Below, in pieces: positions 52,767 to 60,350 of a DNA stretch of 64,000 nt; position 1 is the stretch's first letter, and each line of letters opens with the position of its first letter. A program made the position numbers and the translations under genes. The notes under the pieces are model-generated. The model saw only the letters and a program-made list of their open reading frames with translations, had not been told where the DNA came from and made no database searches. This stretch comes from Verrucomicrobiia bacterium (lineage in GTDB: Bacteria; Verrucomicrobiota; Verrucomicrobiia; Verrucomicrobiales; DEV007). The DNA is taken from positions 1-64,000 of the forward strand of contig JAUIAH010000031.1 in NCBI GenBank assembly GCA_030425385.1, given 5' to 3'.

Positions 52767-53825
52767 CTAGTGAAACAAGGTGGTCTCAATCACCGAACCC
52801 GATCCACGCACGGGCTGGGGGAGACCACTGGTGACGTAGGTGCTCGATGGGATCTTTTTGGAAGTGCGCGAGCGTGGTGCGGCTGTTGTCCGGGATGATG
52901 AGGATTTGTCCCGTTTGAAGATTGAGAAAAGTCCAAAGCTCCGTTTGGGCTTGGAAGGGCGTGCCGCTGCTTTCTTGGAGCGGGCGCGAGCCAGCTCCTT
53001 CGCGCGCGCTGCTCGGCGGCGTTCCTCAGCGGCCGCTTCTGCACGGCGTTGCTCTGCTAGTTTCCTCGCAGAGAGTTCGCGTGCCTCCCACTTGCTGCGG
53101 GCACGTGCCCGCTCGTAGGCCGCTTTGGAGGCATAGGGAGCGTAGGGATTGGCCGCACGCGAACGTGAAGAATTAGGCATGAATGCAAGGCGTTCCTGCA
53201 CGGTGCTGGTGCTGGTCGCTCGATTCGTTGGCCTCGGCTGAGTGGACGTGTTCTGAGAACGGAAGAGGACAGGAAAGAACCGGCGTTTGTTGCGGGGAGC
53301 GGCCCGGCGAGGCTGCGCAGGTGCTTGGGGCGCTGCCAGCCGAGGTCTGGGAGTTGCCTGTGGCTGGGACCGCGCTTGGGACGGTTGGGGTTGGCTGATG
53401 GGGGCCGTCCTTGCTGTCACTGGAGGCGCTGTTCGCTGTCGGACAGGCGCGGCCCTCGGTGGTGTGGGGGCTTGCGGAGGACGGTAAGTGCGTTGGGGAG
53501 TCTGATAGAGACTTCTGGGCTGAGCCGTGCGGGGAGGTGAGGTGACCGTCCGGGCTGAAACCGTCTGTCTCTGAGCAGGCGTGGCCGCCCGGCGTGGCTG
53601 CGGAGTCGTTGTGGGTCGAGCTTGGGTCCAACGATTGGGAGGGGCAGGGGGCATCCCAAAGGTGCGGACACGTGCTTGGCGCTCGGCTTCCTTCATTTGA
53701 TTCAAATGAGCGACCCAGGTCTGATTACCCCGCGCTCCTGGCGTGAGCGACTGAAACTGAAGAGGCTGCGCAGCAATAACGGAGCCAGTGAAGAGGACCG
53801 CAGCGAAGAGGAGGGTTGTCTTCAT
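52767..53825 (-). CDS. Basic Pro/Arg/Ala/Gln-rich secreted protein
   Basis: A signal peptide (MKTTLLFAAVLFTGSVIAAQ) is followed by a short ordered part (about 20-55) and then about 300 residues of low complexity: Pro/Thr/Gln/Arg-rich up to about 190, then an Ala/Arg/Glu/Lys-rich, probably helical stretch (about 225-300), and a Ser/Lys/Arg-rich end. The net charge is strongly positive. No catalytic motif is visible and I recognise no family. Basic Pro-rich exported proteins can bind peptidoglycan, nucleic acid or acidic polymers; a partner such as the acidic giant encoded nearby is possible but speculative. It is followed 15 bp on by the membrane hydrolase. Length 352 residues. Confidence 0.75.
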   Translation of the reverse strand: MKTTLLFAAVLFTGSVIAAQPLQFQSLTPGARGNQTWVAHLNQMKEAERQARVRTFGMPPAPPNRWTQARPTTTPQPRRAATPAQRQTVSARTVTSPPRTAQPRSLYQTPQRTYRPPQAPTPPRAAPVRQRTAPPVTARTAPISQPQPSQARSQPQATPRPRLAAPQAPAQPRRAAPRNKRRFFPVLFRSQNTSTQPRPTNRATSTSTVQERLAFMPNSSRSRAANPYAPYASKAAYERARARSKWEARELSARKLAEQRRAEAAAEERRRAARAKELARARSKKAAARPSKPKRSFGLFSIFKRDKSSSSRTTAAPRSRTSKKIPSSTYVTSGLPQPVRGSGSVIETTLFH

Positions 53826-53896
53826 GGAATTGAGGCTATCTTAAATTCCAAGATTTATCAAAAGTTAAATGAACTTAAGTGAAGTACCCTAACAGA

Positions 53897-53933
53897 AGAA
53901 ACCCCCTACCGCGTGTCTCCACGCGATAGAGGG
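53897..53933 (-). terminator. Rho-independent terminator after the 107-residue gene
   Basis: On the minus strand CCCTCTATCGCGTG pairs with CACGCGGTAGGGGG over 14 bp, with two G-U pairs and a GAGA loop, followed by TTTCTT. It lies about 35 nt beyond the stop codon at 53967 and is the clearest intrinsic terminator in the window. Confidence 0.85.
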
Positions 53934-53966
53934 CCTTCTCCATCGTGACAAGAAATTGGGGTATTG

Positions 53967-54290
53967 CTAGCGCATGACAGCTAACAGACGTTCGACAAAC
54001 CACATGGAAGCCATGAGAAAGGCGGATAAGAGCAGCACCAATTTGATGGCATAGTAATTGCCCTGCCATTGCACCCGACGCAGATCACCGCGATGCGGTG
54101 CCTCAGGTTCATAAGCGACCATCTCTTCCGGTGGGGGAATGAGATAGCGACTTTCCTCGCGCAGCTTTGGAGCGGAGGTAAGGAATTGTTGAAGGATGCC
54201 CACCTCGAACTCCAATTCCTTCGCCTCGGCGTCGAGGGAAGCCTGCAGTTCTTCGAGTGAAGAACGATTTCTTTTGAAGGAAATGGACAT
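53967..54290 (-). CDS. Small tail-anchored coiled-coil membrane protein
   Basis: The 107-residue protein has a charged helical N-terminus (about 8-45, likely coiled coil), a Pro/Glu-rich linker (about 50-65) and one membrane helix near the end (about 80-100, YAIKLVLLLSAFLMASMWFV). It lacks a signal peptide, so the bulk should be cytoplasmic with the C-terminus in or across the membrane. I recognise no family. It lies 37 bp after a gene of the same topology (54328-55014) and is followed by a strong terminator, so the pair forms a complete transcription unit and the two products may interact through their coiled coils. Confidence 0.75.
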   Translation of the reverse strand: MSISFKRNRSSLEELQASLDAEAKELEFEVGILQQFLTSAPKLREESRYLIPPPEEMVAYEPEAPHRGDLRRVQWQGNYYAIKLVLLLSAFLMASMWFVERLLAVMR

Positions 54291-54327
54291 GCGTTCAGTG
54301 GGTTGACGGTTGGCTTGCTAGGGAAAC

Positions 54328-55014
54328 TTATTGAGTCACCACAAGGTAAGTGATCACCAAGGTGAGAGCCGTGAAGAGCATGATGGGAAGGGCGAAGGCA
54401 AATCCCATCTTCATCCAGCGGGTGAATTCCACTTCACCCGAGGAAGAAACCCGTGCGTGATTGGAGACGGTTTTGGTTGCTCCGAGGGTTGAGAGTCTTT
54501 CTTCGAAACGCTCGATTTCGTTTTGTGCCTCTGTGAGGACCGTGTTGCCGCGCTCCAATTCGTGCTCTACCTCGCTGTCTTCCCACTCATCGGGGGTGAC
54601 CGTCTTGAGCACTTCCAGGTGTTGACCAAAGACCTCGCGCATCTGGCGAAGAAATTCGGAGCGGCGTTGGGCCTCTTCTGCCTCTGTCCGTAATTCGGGG
54701 AGAGCTGCCGTGAGGGTCTTCACCACCTCGTCCTTCTCCGCAGCAAAGCGATGCCGTTCGCGGCTGATGCGCTCCAGCTCTGCCTTCTGCTTCTCGAGCT
54801 CTTCCCGCTTCTGCTGCAAGGCAGCTAGCTGCTCCTCGGCGCGGCGCACTTTGTCTTCCACTTCGTCGTGGTTGTGGGTCGCCGTTTGAGCGAAGGCGCG
54901 ATCGCTTTCCTGCGGCTTGGCCGTGGTGGCGCTGGACTTGTTGGCGTCCATCGCTTCAAAGTCGAGGAGGGAGGCTTCCTTTTCTGAAGGATAGGCTAGA
55001 TTCTGCATAGTCAC
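54328..55014 (-). CDS. Tail-anchored coiled-coil membrane protein
   Basis: The 228-residue protein has a disordered start (about 1-45), a long coiled coil (about 50-180, rich in Glu, Lys, Arg and Leu heptads) and a single C-terminal membrane helix (about 205-225, FALPIMLFTALTLVITYLVV). The first possible start is GTG at 55014; an ATG two codons later at 55008 is equally possible. No known family is recognised. Topology matches the 107-residue neighbour 37 bp downstream, which suggests a membrane-associated complex with cytoplasmic rods, perhaps structural or for scaffolding. The upstream 70 bp are AT-rich, in keeping with a promoter. Confidence 0.75.
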   Translation of the reverse strand: MTMQNLAYPSEKEASLLDFEAMDANKSSATTAKPQESDRAFAQTATHNHDEVEDKVRRAEEQLAALQQKREELEKQKAELERISRERHRFAAEKDEVVKTLTAALPELRTEAEEAQRRSEFLRQMREVFGQHLEVLKTVTPDEWEDSEVEHELERGNTVLTEAQNEIERFEERLSTLGATKTVSNHARVSSSGEVEFTRWMKMGFAFALPIMLFTALTLVITYLVVTQ

Positions 55015-55363
55015 GGTGAGAAGTTTGGTTAGCTACGATTAATATTGCAGATATCTTAATAATCCAGATAATTTTAAAGCTTTCGCAAACTTTTTAGCGA
55101 GATTCTAGTGAGTGGAACATATGGGGTTCGCCCCTCCAAACCGACCACAATATGTAGGGGTGTCCGTACGGCCGTGAGAGGATCTCGGCGCGCCATCACT
55201 TTTGTTGATGTTTTTCCGACCGAATGCGGACGCTGTCGCGTTTAACCGGCCGAGGATGTTTCGACCCCTACCGTGGAAGCTCTCCGACGGGCACCTGGCC
55301 CCCAATTGCAGGTGCGTGAACGAGGGCTTCTGCGGCAGGAATTCTCGCTCGCCGGGAGCGGAA
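55015..55363. other. Gene-free interval with a candidate structured or dispersed element
   Basis: The 349 bp between the coiled-coil gene and aroB hold no supported gene. About 55030-55100 is AT-rich and should contain the promoter of the coiled-coil pair. About 55115-55310 is GC-richer, with GGGG-TTCG-CCCC at 55123-55134 and an 8-bp inverted repeat GTAGGGGT (55155-55162) / ACCCCTAC (55264-55271) about 100 bp apart. That looks like a structured RNA or a dispersed intergenic repeat. A 66-codon minus-strand frame and an extended plus-strand frame cross it, but neither has family features. Confidence 0.4.
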
Positions 55364-56461
55364 CTACGCTACTGGATCGCGGAGTTCGGCGACGGCGTGT
55401 TCGATATCGGCCATCGTGACGGCGTCGCTGAGGAAGGCCTCACCCATGGATCGGAGCAGAACGAAGCGGATCTTTCCTTCCTCAAATTTCTTGTCCCGCG
55501 TGAGGTAGCGGAAGATGGCGTCGTCTTGGATGGTCGACGGCAACTGCGTGGGGAGTTCGAATTGTTGGAGGAGGGTGATCAATTGATCGCGATCGGCTGG
55601 GGAAAGCGTGCTGCATTTGCTTGAGAGCCGAGCGGCTGCGACCAAGCCGAGGCTGATGGCCTCGCCATGCAGGAGCTGACCATAGCCCGCGGCGGCCTCG
55701 ATGGCGTGTCCAATGGTGTGACCAAAGTTGAGCAAGGCACGCGTGCCTGAGGTTTCCCGTTCATCCTCGACCACCACCTGCGCTTTGATGCCAATGTTAC
55801 GCGCCATGAGATCGGGGAGCGCCGCGTGACGATTCTCTAACACCGCCTCAATCATGGGAAGCATGGCTGCATCACGGATCGCGGCGTGTTTGATCACTTC
55901 TGCAAATCCCTCACGGAATTCCCGATCGGGAAGGGTGTCTAACGTTGTGGTGTCAGCAATGACGATCTTGGGTTGATGAAAGACCCCGATGAGGTTCTTG
56001 CCCTCGGGTGCGTTGACGCCCGTCTTGCCGCCGACGGAGCTGTCCACTTGGGAAACGATGGTGGTAGGAATCTTCACGGAAGGCACACCCCGGTAGAAGA
56101 TGCCGGCGACGAAGCCCGCGAGATCACCGATCACCCCACCGCCGAGAGCCACAACGAATGCATGCCGATCACACCCGAGGGCGATCATTTGGCGGCAAAG
56201 AGATTCGGCCACGTTCACCGCTTTGCTCGCCTCTCCAGCGGGTACTTCTAACAAAGAAACGTCATGGCCTGCAGCTTGGAGACTCGCAAGCGCGCGTTCT
56301 CCATAAAGAGGTCCTACGGTGCTATCCGTGATGATGACGCACCGCTGGCGCAGTCCCAGCGGTTGCAGTAGCGACCCCACATCATCCAGGAGCCCGGGCC
56401 CAACATGAGCCTGGTAGGCACGGTCGCCTAACGGAACATCAACAACGAGGGAATTGGCCAT
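55364..56461 (-). CDS. aroB: 3-dehydroquinate synthase AroB
   Basis: AroB converts DAHP to 3-dehydroquinate, the second step of the shikimate pathway, in the cytoplasm using NAD+ and a divalent metal. The 365-residue length is normal. Motifs are complete: GGGVIGDLAGF (107-117, NAD binding), IPTTIVSQVDSSVGGKTGVN (131-150), Glu188 in REGFAEVIKHA, the NFGHTIGHAIE motif (245-255) and His265 in LLHGEAISLG, which supply the metal ligands and active site. Lys155 and Lys191 are also in place. It lies 44 bp downstream of the LOG-family gene on the same strand and may share its transcript, although the functions are unrelated. Confidence 0.97.
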   Translation of the reverse strand: MANSLVVDVPLGDRAYQAHVGPGLLDDVGSLLQPLGLRQRCVIITDSTVGPLYGERALASLQAAGHDVSLLEVPAGEASKAVNVAESLCRQMIALGCDRHAFVVALGGGVIGDLAGFVAGIFYRGVPSVKIPTTIVSQVDSSVGGKTGVNAPEGKNLIGVFHQPKIVIADTTTLDTLPDREFREGFAEVIKHAAIRDAAMLPMIEAVLENRHAALPDLMARNIGIKAQVVVEDERETSGTRALLNFGHTIGHAIEAAAGYGQLLHGEAISLGLVAAARLSSKCSTLSPADRDQLITLLQQFELPTQLPSTIQDDAIFRYLTRDKKFEEGKIRFVLLRSMGEAFLSDAVTMADIEHAVAELRDPVA

Positions 56462-56505
56462 GCCTCTCGCTCTCGTATGGTCGGGCTGCCGTCAAGTCTG
56501 CGTCT

Positions 56506-57114
56506 CTAAGATTCTGTGTGCAGGCGCTGGCGGCGTTCTTCTTGCAAGTGTTCCCATTTCAACTTGGTGGGCGGACGCCAGGCGAACATCTGATCGAGAA
56601 GCTCGGCGGGCTCCGGCGCGTGGAGCATGCGGTCGCGGTCTTCCTGACGGAGGAGATCATCTCGGCGCATGCGGTCGACACAGGCAATGAGGCCATCGTA
56701 GTAGCCCTCGACGTTGAGGATACCGCAAGGATGAGCGTGAATGCCGAGTTGGCTCCACGCTAACACTTCGCCGAGCTCTTCCAGCGTGCCAAAGCCTCCG
56801 GGCATGGCAATGAAGCCTTCGGCGAGATCGATCATCTTCTGTTTCCGTTCGTGCATGGTCTCCACCACGTGCAATTCGCTGAGGTGCTCGTGCCCCAGTT
56901 CGTGCTCTTTAAGAAAGCGCGGGATCACGCCAATAACCTCACCTCCGTGGGAGAGGAGCGTGTCGGCGATGGTTCCCATGAGACCAACACTGCCCCCGCC
57001 GTAGACGAGAGCGATTCCTCGGTCAATCATGAGTTGGCCTAACGTTTGCGCGGCGTGGGCGTGAGCGGGATTGCTGCCGAGACTGGCTCCGCAATAGACG
57101 GCGATGCGTTTCAT
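56506..57114 (-). CDS. LOG-family (TIGR00730) Rossmann-fold protein
   Basis: The 202-residue protein carries the LOG signature PGGFGTLEE (105-113), VYGGGSVGLMG (37-47) and the catalytic MHERK (87-91). Members release free cytokinin bases from cytokinin riboside 5'-monophosphates, and many bacterial ones act as nucleotide 5'-monophosphate nucleosidases. It was once misnamed lysine decarboxylase. The start codon is 3 nt after the sulfatase stop, which suggests coupled translation, and aroB follows 44 bp later. Whether the bacterium makes cytokinins or uses the enzyme in nucleotide salvage cannot be told. Confidence 0.93.
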   Translation of the reverse strand: MKRIAVYCGASLGSNPAHAHAAQTLGQLMIDRGIALVYGGGSVGLMGTIADTLLSHGGEVIGVIPRFLKEHELGHEHLSELHVVETMHERKQKMIDLAEGFIAMPGGFGTLEELGEVLAWSQLGIHAHPCGILNVEGYYDGLIACVDRMRRDDLLRQEDRDRMLHAPEPAELLDQMFAWRPPTKLKWEHLQEERRQRLHTES

Positions 57115-57117
57115 GGA

Positions 57118-58596
57118 CTAACGTCGATCGTAAAGGGGAAGGGGAAAGTCAGGTTCAGGAATCCGCGTCTCGAGATAGGCGGTCTCCAAACGCTTGACAA
57201 TGTCAGGATGATTCATGGCCACGTCCGTGGCTTCACTGGGGTCCGTGTCCAGCTTGTAGAGTTCCCATTCGCCCGGATTCTTGGTGCGAACGCCTTGGCG
57301 CACGGCCTTCCATGACCCCTCACGGATGGCGATCTGACCGCGATAGCCTGCAAATTCCCAGAACAAGGGGTCAGGTCGAGAGACTTCTTTTCCCTGGAGC
57401 ATGGGGGTGAGATCAATGCCGTCGAGGGCGAGAGAAGCCGGTTGCTCCGCCTGCGCGGCTTTCGCCAGCGTGGGAAACCAGTCCGGGAAATAGCTTGGGA
57501 GTTCACTGACCGATCCCGGCTCGATCTTTCCTGGCCATTTGACAATGCAAGGGACGCGGATGCCCCCTTCGTAGACGCTGCCCTTCCATCCGCGGAGATT
57601 TCGCGTGGAGGCAAAGAACGTTGCGTCAGCCCCACCGATGTGGAATTCAGAATCATTGCCAGGGTGTGTGGTGCCATTGTCAGAAGTGAAGACGACGAGG
57701 GTATTGTCAGTCAAACGGTGTTCGTCGAGTTTGGCGAGAATGGTACCGACATGTTCGTCCAAATCAGAGATCATCGCTGCGTATGCCGCCCTGGGACGAG
57801 GGTGGGGGAGATAGCCATTCTGGCCACGGTAAGGTCCCTTCTCCACATCCCACGACTCCGGATAGCGGTCGATCCATTCCTGGGGCGATTGGATCGCCAC
57901 GTGCGGTTCGACAAAGGGGAGGTAGAGGAAGAAAGGCTTCTCATGATGCTGATCGATGAACGTCACCGCCTCGTTGAGGATCATGTCAGGGGCATAGTTC
58001 TTCAAACGATAGTCCTCAGCGGTGATAGGCCCTTCTGGCTTGCGCTGATGGCCGGGGATCAGGCCTGGATTGATCACCTGTTCGCGCTCATTCGAATCGA
58101 GAAAGTGCGGGTAGTAACTATGAGCATTCCGTTGGCAATTGTAACCATAGTAGCGATCAAATCCTTGCTTGATAGGGGATCCCGTCGTGTTGGAAGGACC
58201 AAGTCCCCATTTGCCGAAAGCGCCCGTGGTATAGCCTGCCGATTGCAAGACTTCTGCTAGAGTGACCGCTTCAGCCGTGAGGGGCCATTGCCCTGGAAAC
58301 ACACGGCCATTGCCGGAATCGCGATTGCCTCGAATCTCAGCATGGGCGAGGTGCTTGCCGGTGAGGAGGACACAGCGAGCGGGCGCGCAGACAGGTGCCC
58401 CCGTGTAGTGTTGGGTGAAGCGCATGCCCTCGGCGGCCAAGCGATCGATGTTGGGTGTGCGGATCTTCTCTTGGCCGTAGCAACCCAACTCGCCATAGCC
58501 GAGATCGTCGGCGAGGATGAAGACGATATTGGGACGAGCATCCTGCGCCGCCGCAGACACCATGAGGCCAAGGATAAAGGAGATAAGTAAGCGCAT
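57118..58596 (-). CDS. Secreted type I sulfatase
   Basis: The ATG at 58596 is chosen because it starts a signal peptide (MRLLISFILGLMVSAAAQ). An in-frame ATG at 58641 would add 15 poorly fitting residues. NIVFILADDLGYGELGCYG gives metal ligands Asp30 and Asp31. Cys70 in CAPAR (CxPxR) is the site turned into formylglycine by an FGE-type enzyme, not seen here. TSDNGTTHPGN carries further metal ligands. The 492-residue length is usual. It hydrolyses sulfate esters of polysaccharides in the periplasm or outside; the exact sugar is unknown. The gene is divergent from an SSS symporter gene 90 bp away that could import the desulfated sugar. The LOG-family gene starts 3 nt after its stop. Confidence 0.95.
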   Translation of the reverse strand: MRLLISFILGLMVSAAAQDARPNIVFILADDLGYGELGCYGQEKIRTPNIDRLAAEGMRFTQHYTGAPVCAPARCVLLTGKHLAHAEIRGNRDSGNGRVFPGQWPLTAEAVTLAEVLQSAGYTTGAFGKWGLGPSNTTGSPIKQGFDRYYGYNCQRNAHSYYPHFLDSNEREQVINPGLIPGHQRKPEGPITAEDYRLKNYAPDMILNEAVTFIDQHHEKPFFLYLPFVEPHVAIQSPQEWIDRYPESWDVEKGPYRGQNGYLPHPRPRAAYAAMISDLDEHVGTILAKLDEHRLTDNTLVVFTSDNGTTHPGNDSEFHIGGADATFFASTRNLRGWKGSVYEGGIRVPCIVKWPGKIEPGSVSELPSYFPDWFPTLAKAAQAEQPASLALDGIDLTPMLQGKEVSRPDPLFWEFAGYRGQIAIREGSWKAVRQGVRTKNPGEWELYKLDTDPSEATDVAMNHPDIVKRLETAYLETRIPEPDFPLPLYDRR

Positions 58597-58686
58597 GGAG
58601 GGCACTTGTAGAAGAGGGTGTCCTGCTTGGAAAGACCGCATTTCGTGCGCGACCTATTGGCCGGAGTAGGGTAGGAACGCTGCGGC

Positions 58687-60288
58687 ATGACCCTGCTTTC
58701 CTTTCTCCTCTTCACGGCTGCGGTGGCAGCGATGACCTATCTGCTGACGCGTAACTCGGACCAGTCGGGTGCGGATGGATTCTTCCTTGCGGGCCGCTCG
58801 CTCGGTCCCATCGTCATCGCCGGGTCGATCCTCCTCACCAATCTTTCGACGGAGCAGATCGTGGGGCTCAACGGCGGCGCCTTCCAGGACGGGGTCGTGG
58901 TCACGGCCTGGGAAACCCTGGCAGGAGTGTCAATGGCAGTGTTAGCCTTGGTCTTCCTTCCACGATATCTAAAGAGTGGGATCACCACCACGCCGGAGTA
59001 CCTGGAGAAACGGTTCGATCACACCACGCGATTCCTTGCAGAAATCCTCTTTCTCACCGGTTATATCATCATTCTGCTTCCCATGGTGTTGGCGTCTGGA
59101 GCCCTCTTCATGTCCACCGTGTTTGACGTGCCCACGCTCTTTGGAGGCAACCGAGAATTGGCCATATGGGCCACTGTCTGGGCCATCGGTCTTATTGGAT
59201 CGGGCTACGCGATCTTTGGTGGATTGAAAGGGGTCGTGGTTTCAGACACCATCAACGGGGTGGGCTTGTTAGTGGGTGGGCTTCTCATTCCCTTCTATGG
59301 ATTGGCGGAAGTGGCCAAGCAAGCGGGCGGCTCGGGGATCGCCACGGGATGGAAGACCCTCACCGAAAGCAATCCTGAGAAATTTGATGCCGTCGTCTTT
59401 GCCTCAGAGAATCCAGAGGTTTCCGTCCCTTTCACCACGCTCTTCACAGGCGTGATTCTCTTGCATTTGTTCTATTGGAATACGAACCAAGTGATTGTCC
59501 AACGCACCTTGGCAGCCCGCTCGTTGAAGGACGGCCAGAAGGGTGTTCTGTTAGCAGCCTTTCTGAAATTGCTTGGTCCTCTCATTATCGTCATTCCGGG
59601 CATCATCGCCTATCACCTCTATGCCGATCAGATCAGCGTGAACGATGAGGCTTACGGCACGCTAGTGAAGAATGTGTTGCCCGCGCCGTTGACGGGCTTC
59701 TTCGCGGCCGTCATTGCCGGAGCCATCCTCTCTTCCTTCAATTCGGGCCTCAACTCTGCCGCGACCCTGTTCTCGACCGGGATCTACAAGCAGAGGATCC
59801 GTCCTGAGGCCTCCAATGCAGACATGGTGCGGGTGGGGCGTTGGTTTAGCCTGATCCTCGCAGTCGCGGCGATGATCATTGGACCCATCGTGGCGCTCTA
59901 CGCGGGAGGGATCTTTGGATACCTGCAGAAAGTCAATGGCTGCTACGGGATTCCCATGCTTGCCGTGATGATTTGCGCGCTCTTCACCCGCCGCCTGCCT
60001 GCGGCTTCGGCGAAGTTTGCCATCCTCTTTGGATCCTTGGTTTATCTCTGTTATTTGATGATCGATTGGTGGGTGGTGAAGGTGCCGATAAGCGAATTTC
60101 ACGTTCAAGGAATGCTATTCGCGGTGACCCTGTTCGGCATGTTCCTCATTGGCAAAGCCAAGCCTCGTCCGGAACCCTTCGTCCAGGAGCACTCGGGCGA
60201 TGTTGACATCACGCCCTGGCGCTTTGCCTATCCCGCCGCGGCCTTCACGGTGTGCGGAGCCATTGGCACCTACCTCTACTTTTCCTAA
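58687..60288 (+). CDS. Sodium:solute symporter, SSS (SLC5) family, sugar-type
   Basis: The 533-residue inner-membrane protein shows the sugar-transporting SLC5 pattern: FFLAGRSLGPIVIAGSILLTNLSTEQIVGLNG at the start (helix 1), YWNTNQVIVQRTLAARSLKDGQ in the middle, and AAVIAGAILSSFNSGLNSAAT. It should import a monosaccharide or similar solute with Na+. It is read divergently from the sulfatase gene, as often seen in polysaccharide-use clusters, and converges with the Gfo/Idh-like gene. It is only distantly similar to the SSS gene at 4321. Confidence 0.93.
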   Translation: MTLLSFLLFTAAVAAMTYLLTRNSDQSGADGFFLAGRSLGPIVIAGSILLTNLSTEQIVGLNGGAFQDGVVVTAWETLAGVSMAVLALVFLPRYLKSGITTTPEYLEKRFDHTTRFLAEILFLTGYIIILLPMVLASGALFMSTVFDVPTLFGGNRELAIWATVWAIGLIGSGYAIFGGLKGVVVSDTINGVGLLVGGLLIPFYGLAEVAKQAGGSGIATGWKTLTESNPEKFDAVVFASENPEVSVPFTTLFTGVILLHLFYWNTNQVIVQRTLAARSLKDGQKGVLLAAFLKLLGPLIIVIPGIIAYHLYADQISVNDEAYGTLVKNVLPAPLTGFFAAVIAGAILSSFNSGLNSAATLFSTGIYKQRIRPEASNADMVRVGRWFSLILAVAAMIIGPIVALYAGGIFGYLQKVNGCYGIPMLAVMICALFTRRLPAASAKFAILFGSLVYLCYLMIDWWVVKVPISEFHVQGMLFAVTLFGMFLIGKAKPRPEPFVQEHSGDVDITPWRFAYPAAAFTVCGAIGTYLYFS

Positions 60289-60350
60289 CGTTGCCAGAAA
60301 GCGGCTGTGACTCCAGTGCCAGAGCCATGGCAGGGAAGGGTGAGTCAGTC

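Noticed and set aside
55202-55624. Plus-strand frame overlapping the aroB 3' end
   Set aside because: Over half lies antisense to aroB, and the rest crosses the inverted-repeat region. No family features are seen.
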